Assembly (NCBI GenBank): GCA_945865935.1 | Contig: CAMBFI010000008.1 | Coordinates: 1 to 64,000, forward strand | DNA from: Bordetella parapertussis | GTDB taxonomy: Bacteria > Pseudomonadota > Gammaproteobacteria > Burkholderiales > Burkholderiaceae_B | DNA: 64,000 nt | Direction: 5' to 3' | Shown: positions 47,797 to 60,305 of the stretch, piece after piece | How positions within the stretch are numbered: the stretch's first letter is position 1 | How the letters are laid out: each line of letters begins with the position of its first letter | Notes under the pieces: generated by a model | What the model was told of the DNA's origin: nothing | Database searches by the model: none | What the model saw: only the letters and a program-made list of their open reading frames with translations | Program-made: the position numbers and the translations under genes

Positions 47797-48675
47797 TTAG
47801 TCGGGAATCGAACCGAAAACCTCAGTTGGGTCAAGTATCTTCTTCACGGCTCGATCAATCGGTGCGAAATCAATCGGCAAGACTTTGACAGAGTTGTGCG
47901 TCGACAGCTCAGAGCTCACAAACCAAACCGTCTGCACCCACCCTAACGCTCCACCATGACCATTGAACAGCCACGCCAGATTAGGCTCTAGGGGAGCCGT
48001 CGGTCGCAGCGCATCGAGCCGATAACGCAGGGGCCAATCCTCGGCAGACGCACTATTCTCGAGCGGCACACTGTGTGCAAGTTCGAACAGCTTTGGAATC
48101 ATTCGCTGCGTCGTTAAGCTTCGCAATGGCGCTTGCGCACTCGCCCCAAAAGGGCCGAACACCTCAGTTGTGCCATCAGCCAACAACGCCTGTATCTGCA
48201 AGACGCCGCTAAGATGGCACTGACCCGCGGGCCACCCACCACCGCGACGACTCGCTACCCATTGCGCCACGGTTTGCTGGGGGTCCGCTTGGCTCAAGGC
48301 CTGTATGCCGACGCCCTGTAGCGCACTCAGTAAGCTGCCCGCGTCTGCCCGCCAAATCGTCTGCTCCGCATCGACTGCGACAACCTTCGCCCAGGGCGCC
48401 TGCGACGATACCCACAGTGCGCCACGACCAACGAGCGGTCGTACCTCTGAGTCTGCGAGCAAAAACTGCACACCAAACTCACGACACAAAGCAAAGGCGT
48501 GGGTGAGATCGCCCTCGCGAGCAGGCTCAAGCCAAGCCTGCATCGTCTCCTGGCTATCATCCCAATGCACGCGCCCCTGGCAGGTACGCGCCAGTCTCGC
48601 GCAAAACATCCCCCAGGGCGTTGCCGGTGTGCGGCGTCCTGTTAAGAAACTACGTCGCGAAGGTTTTGTAACCAC
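47797..48675 (-). CDS. FAD-binding (PCMH/GlcE-like) domain protein, degenerate
   Basis: A protein of about 292 residues resembling FAD-binding domains of the glycolate oxidase GlcE type (VGRGALWVSSQAPWAKVVAVD, RRGGGWPAGQCHLSGVLQIQALLADGT), but without the full flavin-binding pattern, so cofactor binding is uncertain. Near the N-terminus is SRRSFLTGRRTPATPWG, which looks like a twin-arginine motif but is not followed by a hydrophobic stretch. The start is uncertain: GTG 48675 is preferred, as the longer frame to 48726 would overlap the divergent aminotransferase start. It is 48 bases upstream of maeB on the same strand, so the two may be co-transcribed. Confidence 0.62.
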   Translation of the reverse strand: MVTKPSRRSFLTGRRTPATPWGMFCARLARTCQGRVHWDDSQETMQAWLEPAREGDLTHAFALCREFGVQFLLADSEVRPLVGRGALWVSSQAPWAKVVAVDAEQTIWRADAGSLLSALQGVGIQALSQADPQQTVAQWVASRRGGGWPAGQCHLSGVLQIQALLADGTTEVFGPFGASAQAPLRSLTTQRMIPKLFELAHSVPLENSASAEDWPLRYRLDALRPTAPLEPNLAWLFNGHGGALGWVQTVWFVSSELSTHNSVKVLPIDFAPIDRAVKKILDPTEVFGSIPD

Positions 48676-48707
48676 TACAATTCGTGTCCAGGTTGGAGAA
48701 ATCAGAT

Positions 48708-49865
48708 ATGACAGCACTCGCGGCACGCACGCATGACACCGTCACGTTTCACGCGGTCGAGCTTTTAAAAGAGGCCTCGGCCCTTACCCGCTCGGGCATC
48801 GACATTATCAGCCTTGGCGTGGGTGAACCAGACTTTACAGCCGCACCGCGGGTCGTGGCGGGGCTCGAAAGCGCCGCGCGTGCCGGCAAAAGTGGCTACT
48901 CACCCCCTGCGGGCTTACCGGAACTGCGCCAAGCGATTGCCGATTTTTACACGAACCAGCTCGGCGCGCGCGTCGACCCCGCCCGTGTGATTGTCACCTC
49001 GGGCGCGAGTGGTGCGCTGTTGCTCGCCGCGATGGCCTTAGTCAACCCAGGCGATGAAGTCCTGATGCCAGACCCTTGCTATCCGCCCAACCGCAACTTT
49101 GTTGGGGCGGCTGGTGGCACGACCAAACTCATTCCCACGAGCGCCGCCACCCGCTTTCAACTCAGTGCAGCCGATATCGCCCTCCATTGGGGTCCTCACA
49201 CGCGTGGCGTGCTGATTGCCTCGCCGAGCAACCCGACAGGTACCTCCATTACGCGGGACGAACTGAGCCGAATTTTTAAAGAAGTGCGCGCGCGCAAAGG
49301 TTTCGTCATGATGGACGAGATTTATCTCAGTCTGTCCTACGACGGCACACCTCAGTCCGCCCTCGCCCAAGACGACGACATCATCATCCTGAATAGTTTC
49401 TCGAAGTATTTCAATATGACAGGCTGGCGCCTTGGCTGGATGATCGTGCCCCAGCACCTTGTTGCGCCGATTGAGAAAATGGCTGCGAGCCTGGCCATCT
49501 GTGCGCCCACACTTGCCCAGCATGGCGCCATCGAATGCTTTCACCCTGAATCACTCGCCTTGTACGAGACACGTCGTGAAGCATTTCGTCAAAGACGCGA
49601 CTACCTCGTGCCCGCCTTGAGCTCTTTAAACATTACCGTCCCAGTCATGCCTGACGGCGCTTTTTACGTCTATGCTGACATCTCGGCACACGCTTCGGAC
49701 AGCAGCGCATTCTCGGCGGCCTTATTACACGGCGCACGCGTGGCGGCAGTTGCGGGCTTGGATTTTGGTCCTGCACACGCTGCGCACACGATGCGCTTTG
49801 CGTACACAACGAGTATTGAACGCCTACAAGAAGCCATACACCGGATCAAAACCTTCCTCGGCTAA
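48708..49865 (+). CDS. Class I/II PLP-dependent aminotransferase
   Basis: Fold type I aminotransferase of 385 residues. It has the PLP-binding Lys233 in [16 protein letters not shown], the cofactor Asp/Tyr region [23 protein letters not shown], and the C-terminal substrate Arg in MRFAYTTS. The nearest type is aspartate/aromatic aminotransferase, but the amino acid used is not defined. ATG 48708 has GGAG eight bases upstream, and the longer open frame is rejected. It is followed 49 bases later by ubiD. Confidence 0.87.
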   Translation: MTALAARTHDTVTFHAVELLKEASALTRSGIDIISLGVGEPDFTAAPRVVAGLESAARAGKSGYSPPAGLPELRQAIADFYTNQLGARVDPARVIVTSGASGALLLAAMALVNPGDEVLMPDPCYPPNRNFVGAAGGTTKLIPTSAATRFQLSAADIALHWGPHTRGVLIASPSNPTGTSITRDELSRIFKEVRARKGFVMMDEIYLSLSYDGTPQSALAQDDDIIILNSFSKYFNMTGWRLGWMIVPQHLVAPIEKMAASLAICAPTLAQHGAIECFHPESLALYETRREAFRQRRDYLVPALSSLNITVPVMPDGAFYVYADISAHASDSSAFSAALLHGARVAAVAGLDFGPAHAAHTMRFAYTTSIERLQEAIHRIKTFLG

Positions 49866-49914
49866 CCGACACACAAACGACCTCATCGCTTCTAACGCTC
49901 AAAGGGTAGTCACG

Positions 49915-51462
49915 TTGAAATACAAAGATCTCAGAGACTTCATCTCACAACTCGAGCGCAATCAAGACCTCAAGCGCATTCAAGTCCCTGTTTCGACGTC
50001 ATTAGAAATGACAGAAATCTCTGATCGCGTCCTCAAAGCAGAAGGGCCCGCACTGATTTTTGAACAGCCGACGCACAACGGCGCGCGTGTAAGCATGCCG
50101 GTCCTGACAAACTTATTTGGGACACCCACTCGTGTCGCACAAGGGATGGGCGCAGAGAACACCCTCGCGCTTCGCGAGATCGGCGAACTGCTCGCAAGCC
50201 TGCGCGAACCCGAAGCACCGAAAGGCTTTAAGGATGCGCTAGCAAAGGTATCCATGCTCAAAGCTGCGCTATGGGATATGAGCCCAAAGACTGTGCGGGG
50301 CGCACCTTGCCAAGAGGTTGTGTGGGAAGGCAATGATGTCGATCTGGCCAAGCTACCGATTCAGACTTGCTGGCCTGGCGATGTCGCGCCGCTCTTGACC
50401 TGGGGCTTGGTGATCACGCGCGGGCCCAACGCAAAACGCCAAAATCTGGGCATCTACCGGCAACAGGTGATTGGTCGCAACAAGCTCATCATGCGCTGGC
50501 TGTCCCACCGCGGCGGCGCACTAGATTTTAGAGATCACGCCTTAGCCAACCCAGGCAAGCCGTTCCCAATTGCCGTTGCGTTGGGCGCAGATCCTGCCAC
50601 GACGCTCGGTGCGGTGACCCCCGTACCAGACTCGCTTTCCGAATATCAGTTCGCAGGACTTCTTCGCGGAGCGCGTACAGAAGTGACACAAGCGCTTGGC
50701 AGCGAACTCTCCGTTCCTGCGACCGCAGAAATCGTGCTTGAGGGTCATTTGCTTCCCAGCACAGACCCGCGCGCAGTCAAACCCGTTGTGCCGGCAGGCG
50801 TCAAGCCGCCACCCGCCTCGGACTACGAACTTGCGCTCGAGGGGCCATTTGGCGACCACACGGGCTACTACAACGAACAAGATTGGTTCCCCGTCTTCAC
50901 TGTCGAGCGCATCACCATGCGTCGCAACCCGATCTACCACTCCACCTACACCGGCAAGCCGCCGGATGAGCCGGCCGTGCTCGGGGTTGCGCTCAATGAA
51001 GTCTTTGTGCCGATCTTGCGCAGACAGCTCCCCGAAATCGTTGACTTTTATTTGCCGCCTGAGGGCTGTAGCTATCGACTCGCCGTCGTCTCCATCCGTA
51101 AACAATATCCTGGGCACGCGAAGCGGGTCATGTTTGGCCTGTGGAGCATTCTGCGGCAATTCATGTACACAAAATTTATCGTGGTCGTTGACGCAGATAT
51201 CAATCCACGCGACTGGAAAGAAGTTGTTTGGGCGATGACAACGCGCATGGATCCTGTCAGGGATACGCTGCTTGTTGAGAACACACCGATCGACTATCTT
51301 GATTTTGCTTCGCCTGTCTCCGGCCTCGGCGGAAAAATGGGGCTAGACGCCACCAATAAATGGGCAGGTGAAACCCAGCGCGAATGGGGCACGCCGATCC
51401 AAATGGACACGGCAACCAAGACGCGTGTGGATGCGATGTGGAATGAGCTCGGGCTCTTTTAA
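49915..51462 (+). CDS. ubiD: 3-octaprenyl-4-hydroxybenzoate decarboxylase
   Basis: Prenylated-FMN enzyme removing the carboxylate from octaprenyl-4-hydroxybenzoate in ubiquinone synthesis; it needs UbiX, not present here. The 515-residue protein matches E. coli UbiD along its length ([71 protein letters not shown]). The start is TTG 49915 with AAAGGG eight bases before it; no ATG or GTG fits the conserved N-terminus. The frame extends upstream into the aminotransferase gene without homology. The stop overlaps the convergent permease gene by four bases. Confidence 0.94.
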   Translation: MKYKDLRDFISQLERNQDLKRIQVPVSTSLEMTEISDRVLKAEGPALIFEQPTHNGARVSMPVLTNLFGTPTRVAQGMGAENTLALREIGELLASLREPEAPKGFKDALAKVSMLKAALWDMSPKTVRGAPCQEVVWEGNDVDLAKLPIQTCWPGDVAPLLTWGLVITRGPNAKRQNLGIYRQQVIGRNKLIMRWLSHRGGALDFRDHALANPGKPFPIAVALGADPATTLGAVTPVPDSLSEYQFAGLLRGARTEVTQALGSELSVPATAEIVLEGHLLPSTDPRAVKPVVPAGVKPPPASDYELALEGPFGDHTGYYNEQDWFPVFTVERITMRRNPIYHSTYTGKPPDEPAVLGVALNEVFVPILRRQLPEIVDFYLPPEGCSYRLAVVSIRKQYPGHAKRVMFGLWSILRQFMYTKFIVVVDADINPRDWKEVVWAMTTRMDPVRDTLLVENTPIDYLDFASPVSGLGGKMGLDATNKWAGETQREWGTPIQMDTATKTRVDAMWNELGLF

Positions 51463-52469
51463 GCGACAGGCTTTGCGCTACGCAGCAACAAGGCAATAAA
51501 AAATGGTCCGCCCACCAAGCTCGTAATGACGCCAACAGGTAGTTCTGCAGGGATCACCGCCACACGTGCTAGGCAGTCGGCCAGCACAAGGGTCATCGCT
51601 CCCACGATCCATGAAAGAGGTAAGAGCACGCGGTGACCTGCCCCCACCCAGCGCCGCAAAATATGGGGCACGACGAGACCGATAAAAGCAATCCCGCCCA
51701 CTGTCGCCACCAAGGGTCCCACCAGTAACGCAATCAACACAATCAAACTGCGGCGCACCCGAATAATGTCAAAGCCAAGATGATGCGCTTCGCGCTCACC
51801 CAACAGCAACGCATTTAAAACACGCCACTGCCGACACAACAACATCGAACAGACAAGCGTCCAAGGTATTAACCAACCAACCTGCTCCCACGATGCACGC
51901 GCCAAACTACCCAGGGACCAAAATCCAAAGCTACGGAACTGAGATTCAGAAATGAACGTCGTGACCAGGCTCACCAAGCTCATCATGGTTGCATTGATCG
52001 CAATACCTGCCAACAGCAATCCCGCAACCCCGGGGTAACGCCGACCCAACAGGTAGGCAAAGAACGTCGCGAGCAACGCTCCAGCGAAGCCTGCGATACT
52101 GGTGAACCAGATGCTGCTAAAACCTAGCATCAAACTGATCACGACACCCAATGATGCGCCAGCAGAAATCCCCACGAGCCCAGGTTCAGCCAAAGGATTA
52201 CGAAAAAGCGCCTGCATGGCCGCACCACTCAGAGCAAGTGCGCCCCCCGTCACGGCTGCAAACAGCACGCGCGGAAGACGCAGCTCTACAAACACCGAGC
52301 GCTTAAACGGGTCCAAGTCAGCACCGACGCCAACCATCGCGAAGAGCTCGGACCAGCGCATCGGCACCGCACCCGACTTTAGTGCGAGCAGCATGCTGAT
52401 CAACAAACCCGAAGATAGAGCAACCCACAGCAGAAGATGACGCAAAGGGGCTGCCGACGACGCACGCAT
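51459..52469 (-). CDS. FecCD-family ABC transporter permease (haem/iron/B12 type)
   Basis: Inner-membrane permease of 336 residues with about ten hydrophobic helices. Family motifs are [40 protein letters not shown] and [13 protein letters not shown], the last forming the coupling helix for the ATPase. It is closest in pattern to haemin/siderophore/cobalamin permeases (HmuU, BtuC). No periplasmic binding protein or ATPase gene is adjacent, which is unusual. The ATG shares one base with the stop of the upstream secreted-protein gene (TGATG), so their translation is coupled. The 3' end overlaps ubiD tail to tail. Confidence 0.87.
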   Translation of the reverse strand: MRASSAAPLRHLLLWVALSSGLLISMLLALKSGAVPMRWSELFAMVGVGADLDPFKRSVFVELRLPRVLFAAVTGGALALSGAAMQALFRNPLAEPGLVGISAGASLGVVISLMLGFSSIWFTSIAGFAGALLATFFAYLLGRRYPGVAGLLLAGIAINATMMSLVSLVTTFISESQFRSFGFWSLGSLARASWEQVGWLIPWTLVCSMLLCRQWRVLNALLLGEREAHHLGFDIIRVRRSLIVLIALLVGPLVATVGGIAFIGLVVPHILRRWVGAGHRVLLPLSWIVGAMTLVLADCLARVAVIPAELPVGVITSLVGGPFFIALLLRSAKPVA

Positions 52470-53182
52470 CAGCGGACCGTTTTGACTTCAATCACTGCGC
52501 GTTGACCAGCCTGCTCGATTTCCTGTTTCATCACAAGACTGACCGCTGGGCAATACCAGTCTGTGACGTAGGACTGGACCGCGGGAATCGCAATCATCAC
52601 CCCACGCATGTTCGCCATCGTTTGCTCTGTGCCTCGGGAATATCGCACTGGCCAGCATAACTGCGGGCCCAAGGCCGTATCAATTGACTGACGCGTTCCG
52701 ACAACTTTCTCGCCCACTCGAACCGTTAATGCGGTGGTCGGACCTTTTCGGGGGTCTCCGATCGCGAGTCGAAAATTCTGGGGTGGCAAACGTTGGCCAG
52801 CCATTTTGATCTCAGTTCCATACCCAAAAATACTGACCATCTGCATATCAAATGCCTCAGCTTCGGCAGTGTGGCCAGGGCCATTTTTAATGAGCTTTGC
52901 CTGCAAGGCGTTCGCTGTCAACACGTGATCAAGATCTGCCGCACCCGTCAACATACCAAAGAGCGCATAACTGGCGTTACCCTTGACTTGCGCTTGGCAA
53001 CTTTGTTTCCCCGTTTTTTTTACCTGACTAAACGTCATGCGTGCGCTGACCTGAACGATCCCTTTGCCGGAGATTTCAATCATTCCACCGTTGTGAAAAA
53101 ACTTGGCATCACAAATGCCCGCATGCACCGAGGCACCGCACATCAAAAGCACTATACCCATTAGGGCATGTCGAACATTCAT
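52469..53182 (-). CDS. Secreted protein of unknown function
   Basis: A 237-residue protein with a signal peptide MNVRHALMGIVLLMCGASVHA, cleaved before GICDAKFF. The mature part is predicted mostly beta-structured, with four cysteines that could form disulfides (CDAK, SCQAQ, LCWPV, DWYCP). The C-terminal pattern VGEKVVGTRQSIDT...VTDWYCPAVSLVMKQE faintly recalls DUF3108-type periplasmic proteins, but I cannot assign it. It is translationally coupled to the FecCD permease, which suggests a joint role, perhaps in metal or haem uptake (inference). Confidence 0.7.
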   Translation of the reverse strand: MNVRHALMGIVLLMCGASVHAGICDAKFFHNGGMIEISGKGIVQVSARMTFSQVKKTGKQSCQAQVKGNASYALFGMLTGAADLDHVLTANALQAKLIKNGPGHTAEAEAFDMQMVSIFGYGTEIKMAGQRLPPQNFRLAIGDPRKGPTTALTVRVGEKVVGTRQSIDTALGPQLCWPVRYSRGTEQTMANMRGVMIAIPAVQSYVTDWYCPAVSLVMKQEIEQAGQRAVIEVKTVR

Positions 53183-53232
53183 GGGGCTCTACCTGATTGC
53201 ATCATTCAACTTTATTTATATCCCCGCAGAAT

Positions 53233-54687
53233 TTATTTCGCGGTGAGCCAGGCGATTAACGTGTTTTCAAACGACCGCGCATCGTGCGCACGTTCGTGAT
53301 TAACCATACTGACCACTATATAGCGTTTGCCACTACTCGACCACACATAGCCTGCAACCGAACGGACATCCCGTAACCCACCCGTCTTAAGATGCGCCAT
53401 AGACTTTGTCGTCGGATCGCGCAGTCGATTGCGCGTCGTGCCATCGGTGCCAAGGATCGCTAACGACGATACGTATTCGGGCATCACGGGCGACATCCAC
53501 GCTTTTTGCAGCATTTGCGCCAAGCTGTCAGCCGACACGACGCCATTGCGGGATAGCCCCGAGCCATTGTCCAACACCATTCCCTTCATCGGAAGCCCTT
53601 GACGTGCCAAGACGTCTTGCGCAACCTGCACGCTACCTGAAACGGTTGCGGGACGTCTGCCCGCCTCCGCGCCAAGCGTTAACAACAACACGCGCGTCAT
53701 CACGTTATTACTGCGCTTGTTGATCAAACGAATGACCTCAGACAAAGGGGGAGACTGATGCGACGCAATCGCCGTGGCGTTCGACGGAATCGAACCCGTT
53801 CGAACCTCACCCGTCATCGTGCCACCAAGCTCTTTCCATAAACTTTGCAATACTTTGGCGCCGAACTCTTGTTGAGAGAACACCAACCTAAAAACGTCAA
53901 ACTCACCACAGGAGCCCGCACCTCTCCCACTCACACGGATTCGAACGCTCGAGCCGTCCGATGTCGTATCCGTCGACACGGCCGGCGATCCTGGGCATTG
54001 TCCGTCGGCCCATTGCACGTTGCCCTCCACCACCACGCCGGGAATGGGAGGGTCGATAAATGACTTCCAGGTTCGACTGGCCGGGTCAGGCGAAAAAACC
54101 AAGCGAACGGCGCCAAACCCCACCATAAACGCATCAGGGCTCGCGTTGTAAGGACGATCCGAGGCCCCGTCAAATGCACCAGGATCGATCGTGACTTCGC
54201 CAAAAACAGAACGATCTATTACGATGTCAGAGATTTCGCGGATACCGCGCAAACGCAGGTCACGTAACAGACGCCACACATCTTGCAACATCAGCACCGG
54301 GTCACCCCCTGCGCGGAGATACAAAGGCCCTTTCAACACACCCTGTTCGTTTATCTGAGAATCTGGACTTAAGAGGAAACTCGTATTCCAAACATAATTC
54401 GGACCAAGGCGCGAGATCGCCGCATAAGTCGTTACCAATTTCATGACCGAAGCTGGATTACGAGGGGTCTCAGGAGAAATGGCAAACAACCGCGGACCAC
54501 CGATCTCCTGCACCAACACCGACAAAGAGGATTCTGGTAACTTTGTCTTGGCCCAGGCCTGCGCGAGCTCTGGGGGTAACGCACTCTGGGCCTGCGCCTG
54601 CCACCCAAAGCCAGACACGACGAGGAGCACCGCAAACACCGCACACCTGCCTAGCCACAGACTGACTTTTGCTTTGCCAACGATCAT
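53233..54687 (-). CDS. dacB: D-alanyl-D-alanine carboxypeptidase/endopeptidase (PBP4 type)
   Basis: Periplasmic class C low-molecular-mass penicillin-binding protein that trims peptidoglycan peptides. The 484-residue protein has a signal peptide (cut near [10 protein letters not shown]) and the three active-site motifs SVMK at 80-83, SNN at 326-328 and KTG at 434-436. The large insert between the first two motifs is typical of PBP4. ATG 54687 has AGGTGG five bases upstream; the open frame upstream lacks homology. It is divergent from queA across about 60 bases. Confidence 0.93.
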   Translation of the reverse strand: MIVGKAKVSLWLGRCAVFAVLLVVSGFGWQAQAQSALPPELAQAWAKTKLPESSLSVLVQEIGGPRLFAISPETPRNPASVMKLVTTYAAISRLGPNYVWNTSFLLSPDSQINEQGVLKGPLYLRAGGDPVLMLQDVWRLLRDLRLRGIREISDIVIDRSVFGEVTIDPGAFDGASDRPYNASPDAFMVGFGAVRLVFSPDPASRTWKSFIDPPIPGVVVEGNVQWADGQCPGSPAVSTDTTSDGSSVRIRVSGRGAGSCGEFDVFRLVFSQQEFGAKVLQSLWKELGGTMTGEVRTGSIPSNATAIASHQSPPLSEVIRLINKRSNNVMTRVLLLTLGAEAGRRPATVSGSVQVAQDVLARQGLPMKGMVLDNGSGLSRNGVVSADSLAQMLQKAWMSPVMPEYVSSLAILGTDGTTRNRLRDPTTKSMAHLKTGGLRDVRSVAGYVWSSSGKRYIVVSMVNHERAHDARSFENTLIAWLTAK

Positions 54688-54749
54688 TACGCCACCTATT
54701 TGCCGAGTTGAACCGACAGCATACAAAAAAAGCGTCTGCCCGGCTTAAA

Positions 54750-57010
<2,261 letters not shown>

Positions 57011-57043
57011 CCAGCGTTTCGCATATATCTAAAGGAGACCTTA

Positions 57044-57385
57044 ATGTCTGCTCAAACAGTTTCCAGCCTCGTGCTGGCTCAAGCCACCGACACCGTTGGC
57101 TCTTTGATGGGGATGGCCCCTATCGTTTTGATGTTTGTCGTTTTGTACTTTTTGATGATTCGTCCTCAGATGAAGCGCCAGAAAGAACACAAAGCACTTC
57201 TTGCTGCGCTATCTAAAGGTGACGAAGTCATCAGCGCCGGTGGCATGCTTGGCACGGTGACAAAAGTCAGCGACAGCTACATCACAGTTCAAATCGCTGA
57301 GCACGGTGACAAAGCAGTCGAAGTCGTCATGCAGAAGGCGTCAGTTTCCGCAGTCTTGCCAAAAGGCACGATCAAGGCGCTGTAA
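57044..57385 (+). CDS. yajC: Preprotein translocase subunit YajC
   Basis: Small inner-membrane component associated with SecDF. The 113-residue protein has one transmembrane helix (PIVLMFVVLYFLMIRPQMKR, about 23-42) followed by the conserved cytoplasmic segment GDEVISAGGMLGTVTKV. AAAGGAG before the ATG is a strong ribosome binding site. Two alternative hairpins lie between it and secD. Confidence 0.95.
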   Translation: MSAQTVSSLVLAQATDTVGSLMGMAPIVLMFVVLYFLMIRPQMKRQKEHKALLAALSKGDEVISAGGMLGTVTKVSDSYITVQIAEHGDKAVEVVMQKASVSAVLPKGTIKAL

Positions 57386-57400
57386 TTTTTTGTTCTACCG

Positions 57401-57447
57401 CCCCGACGCATGTTGCGACGGGGTGTAATCCTCTTTGATCCCCGTCG
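57401..57447 (+). promoter_or_regulatory. Mutually exclusive hairpins in the yajC-secD gap
   Basis: CCCCGACGC (57401-57409) pairs with GCGACGGGG (57415-57423) over nine positions with one A-A mismatch and a five-base loop. The second arm can instead pair perfectly, as CGACGGGG (57416-57423) with CCCCGTCG (57440-57447), which ends three bases before the secD ATG. The two folds exclude each other and would expose or hide the secD start, which has no clear Shine-Dalgarno sequence. A regulatory role is inferred only from the pairing. Confidence 0.4.
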
Positions 57448-57450
57448 GCA

Positions 57451-59319
57451 ATGAACCGCTATCCCCTTTGGAAATACCTGACGGTGCTGATCGCAGTTGT
57501 GATCGGCCTGCTCTACACCCTGCCAAACCTGTACGGTGAGTCGCCGGCGGTGCAAGTTTCTAGCGCCAAGGCCACACTCAAAATCGACGCAGGCATGCTT
57601 GATCGCGTGCAGGGCATTCTTCAGCAGGCAAAGATCGCCAGCGCTGGGGCCTCGTTTGATCAAAACGGCCCCGTTGGAACCGTTCGCGTCCGCTTTGCCA
57701 ACACCGACACGCAAATTCAAGCGCGCGACCTGATTGAAAAAGCACTCAACCCGAATCACTCAGATCCGAGCTACACCGTCGCGCTCAACCTTTTGCCCGC
57801 CTCTCCGAGCTGGTTAAGCGCTATCGGCGCCAACCCAATGTATTTGGGACTGGATCTGCGCGGCGGTGTTCATTTCCTGTTGCAAGTTGATATGCAAGGG
57901 GCTCTGACTGCCCGCTACGATTCACTCGTGACAGACTTGCGCGCGATCTTGCGCGAGCAACGTATTGAGAACGGTGGCATTGAACGCAGCGGCATGTCGA
58001 TTGTTTTATCGTTTAGCAATGCGACCACGCGTGACCGCGCCGTCTCCGCCCTGCGTACTCGCCACCCTGATCTACAAATGACTGAGCGCACCGATGGCAC
58101 GCGCTTACAAGTCGTTGCTGTGCTGAGTCAAACTGCCATCACGACCGTGCAAGCGAAAGCACTCTCACAGAACATCACCACACTGCATAACCGGATCAAC
58201 GAACTCGGTGTAGCCGAGCCCGTCATCCAGCAGCAAGGCTCCGATCGGATCGTTGTGCAATTGCCCGGCGTACAAGACGTTGCGAAGGCCAAAGACATTT
58301 TGGGTCGTACCGCCACGCTTGAGATCCGCATGGTCGATGACACCCCCGCGGCGGCAAGTGCCCTGGCCGCTGGCACAGTACCTTTCGGGCTTGAGCGCTA
58401 TCAAGACCGCGATGGCCGCCCCATTTTGGTTCGACGCCAAGTAGTATTGACGGGCGAAAACTTGCAGGATGCGCAAGCGGGTCGTGACAGCCAATCACAG
58501 CAAGCCGCGGTACATCTGACACTTGACCAAAAAGGCGCGCGTATCTTTCGTGACGTCACGCGTGACAACATCGGCAAACGCATGGCAATTTTGTTGTTTG
58601 AAAAAGGCCGTGGTGAAGTCGTCACCGCTCCCGTCATCCGCGGTGAAATTCCTGGAGGCCAAGTCCAGATTTCGGGCAGCATGAGCGCTGAGGAAGCCGC
58701 AGATACTGCGCTGCTATTGCGTGCAGGCTCACTGGCCGCCCCGATGGAAATTATTGAGGAACGTACGATCGGACCAAGCCTCGGTGCAGACAATATCGCC
58801 AAGGGCTTTAACTCGACGCTCTATGGCTTCATCGCGATCGCTATTTTCATGCTGGTTTACTACCATCTGTTTGGTGCTTTCTCGACCGCTGGACTGGCAC
58901 TCAATATCTTGTTGCTACTCGCGATCTTGTCGATGCTACAGGCAACTCTGACTTTGCCAGGTATCGCGGCGATCGCACTGACCTTAGGGATGGCGATTGA
59001 TGCCAACGTGTTGATCAACGAACGGATACGTGAAGAACTACGTAACGGCGAATCACCACAAAACGCGATTCATCTGGGATTTGAACGCGCCTGGGGCACT
59101 ATCCTAGACTCAAACCTGACGACCTTGATTGTGGGTGTCGCACTCTTAGTGTTTGGCTCGGGCCCCGTCAGAGGCTTTGCCGTGGTGCACTGCCTTGGAA
59201 TCCTCACCTCAATGTTCTCAGCGGTTGTGGGCGTACGAGCGCTCGCGAACCTCTGGTACGGTCACAAAAATAAGCTTCAATCAATTTCGATTGGAACAGT
59301 CTGGAAACCAAAGGACTGA
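57451..59319 (+). CDS. secD: Protein translocase subunit SecD
   Basis: Inner-membrane protein that with SecF uses the proton gradient to help protein export. The 622-residue protein has an N-terminal helix (YLTVLIAVVIGLLYTLPNLY), a large periplasmic P1 domain with LGLDLRGGVHFLLQVD, and five C-terminal helices including GIAAIALTLGMAIDANVLINERIREE. Length is standard. Possible control by the upstream hairpins is noted separately. secF follows after four bases. Confidence 0.96.
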   Translation: MNRYPLWKYLTVLIAVVIGLLYTLPNLYGESPAVQVSSAKATLKIDAGMLDRVQGILQQAKIASAGASFDQNGPVGTVRVRFANTDTQIQARDLIEKALNPNHSDPSYTVALNLLPASPSWLSAIGANPMYLGLDLRGGVHFLLQVDMQGALTARYDSLVTDLRAILREQRIENGGIERSGMSIVLSFSNATTRDRAVSALRTRHPDLQMTERTDGTRLQVVAVLSQTAITTVQAKALSQNITTLHNRINELGVAEPVIQQQGSDRIVVQLPGVQDVAKAKDILGRTATLEIRMVDDTPAAASALAAGTVPFGLERYQDRDGRPILVRRQVVLTGENLQDAQAGRDSQSQQAAVHLTLDQKGARIFRDVTRDNIGKRMAILLFEKGRGEVVTAPVIRGEIPGGQVQISGSMSAEEAADTALLLRAGSLAAPMEIIEERTIGPSLGADNIAKGFNSTLYGFIAIAIFMLVYYHLFGAFSTAGLALNILLLLAILSMLQATLTLPGIAAIALTLGMAIDANVLINERIREELRNGESPQNAIHLGFERAWGTILDSNLTTLIVGVALLVFGSGPVRGFAVVHCLGILTSMFSAVVGVRALANLWYGHKNKLQSISIGTVWKPKD

Positions 59320-59323
59320 CATC

Positions 59324-60265
59324 ATGGAATTATTTCGAATCGGTCGCACCATTCCCTTCATGCGCAATGCGCTGGTGCTGAACGCGATTAGCTTCCTGAC
59401 CTTTGTTGCAGCGGTGTTTTTTATCGTCGCTAAAGGCTTCCACCTGTCGATTGAGTTCACAGGTGGAACCGTCATGGAAGTGAACTACGCGCAGGCCGCT
59501 CCACTCGACAAAGTCCGTACCGCAGTCACAGGACTCGGATATACCGATTTTCAAGTACAAAATTTTGGTACCTCACGCGATGTCATGATCCGCCTGCCGC
59601 TTGGTGCAGGTCAAAGCACAGCAACACAAAGCGACACCGTCATGAAGGCTCTGAAAGCCTCAGACTCAACAGTCGAGTTACGACGCGTTGAGTTTGTCGG
59701 ACCTCAGGTCGGAAAAGAGCTTGTTGAAAACGGTCTGCTCGCGCTGCTCTTTGTTGTGATTGGTATCACCCTCTACCTCGCCGTGCGCTTCGAATGGAAG
59801 TTCGCTGTGGCAGGTGTGTTGGCCAACCTACACGACGTCGTGATTATTCTCGGTTTCTTTGCCTTTTTTCAGTGGGAATTCTCACTGTCTGTGCTCGCGG
59901 GTGTCTTGGCAGTCTTGGGATATTCCGTAAACGAATCCGTTGTGATCATGGATCGGATTCGTGAAAACTTCCGTCGGGAGCGTGGCGCAACCGTTCGAGA
60001 GGTCATTGACGGAGCGATTACGCAAACGATTTCTCGCACCATCATCACGCACGGCTCCACCCAAATGATGGTTCTTGCGATGCTGCTGTTTGGCGGCCCT
60101 ACCCTGCACTACTTTGCCCTCGCTCTCACCATCGGCATTTGGTTTGGTATTTATTCTTCTGTGTTTGTGGCGGCTGCGATCGCGATGTGGCTCGGTATCA
60201 AGCGTGAAGACATGATCAAACCTATTAAAAAAGCCGACGAAGTCGAAGAGGTTTATCAAGAGTAA
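59324..60265 (+). CDS. secF: Protein translocase subunit SecF
   Basis: Partner of SecD in the export motor. The 313-residue protein has helix 1 ([20 protein letters not shown]), the motif [11 protein letters not shown], and the C-terminal helices with [19 protein letters not shown], the SecF counterpart of the SecD RND motif. ATG 59324 is four bases after the secD stop; a longer open frame starting inside secD is rejected. Confidence 0.96.
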   Translation: MELFRIGRTIPFMRNALVLNAISFLTFVAAVFFIVAKGFHLSIEFTGGTVMEVNYAQAAPLDKVRTAVTGLGYTDFQVQNFGTSRDVMIRLPLGAGQSTATQSDTVMKALKASDSTVELRRVEFVGPQVGKELVENGLLALLFVVIGITLYLAVRFEWKFAVAGVLANLHDVVIILGFFAFFQWEFSLSVLAGVLAVLGYSVNESVVIMDRIRENFRRERGATVREVIDGAITQTISRTIITHGSTQMMVLAMLLFGGPTLHYFALALTIGIWFGIYSSVFVAAAIAMWLGIKREDMIKPIKKADEVEEVYQE

Positions 60266-60305
60266 TTTTTCCGCCCACGGGATCAACACCCGCTCCGGCA
60301 ATATC

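Noticed and set aside
54669-54749. Upstream extension of queA to 54669
   Set aside because: Would overlap the start of the divergent dacB gene and has no QueA homology; ATG 54750 or GTG 54783 is better.
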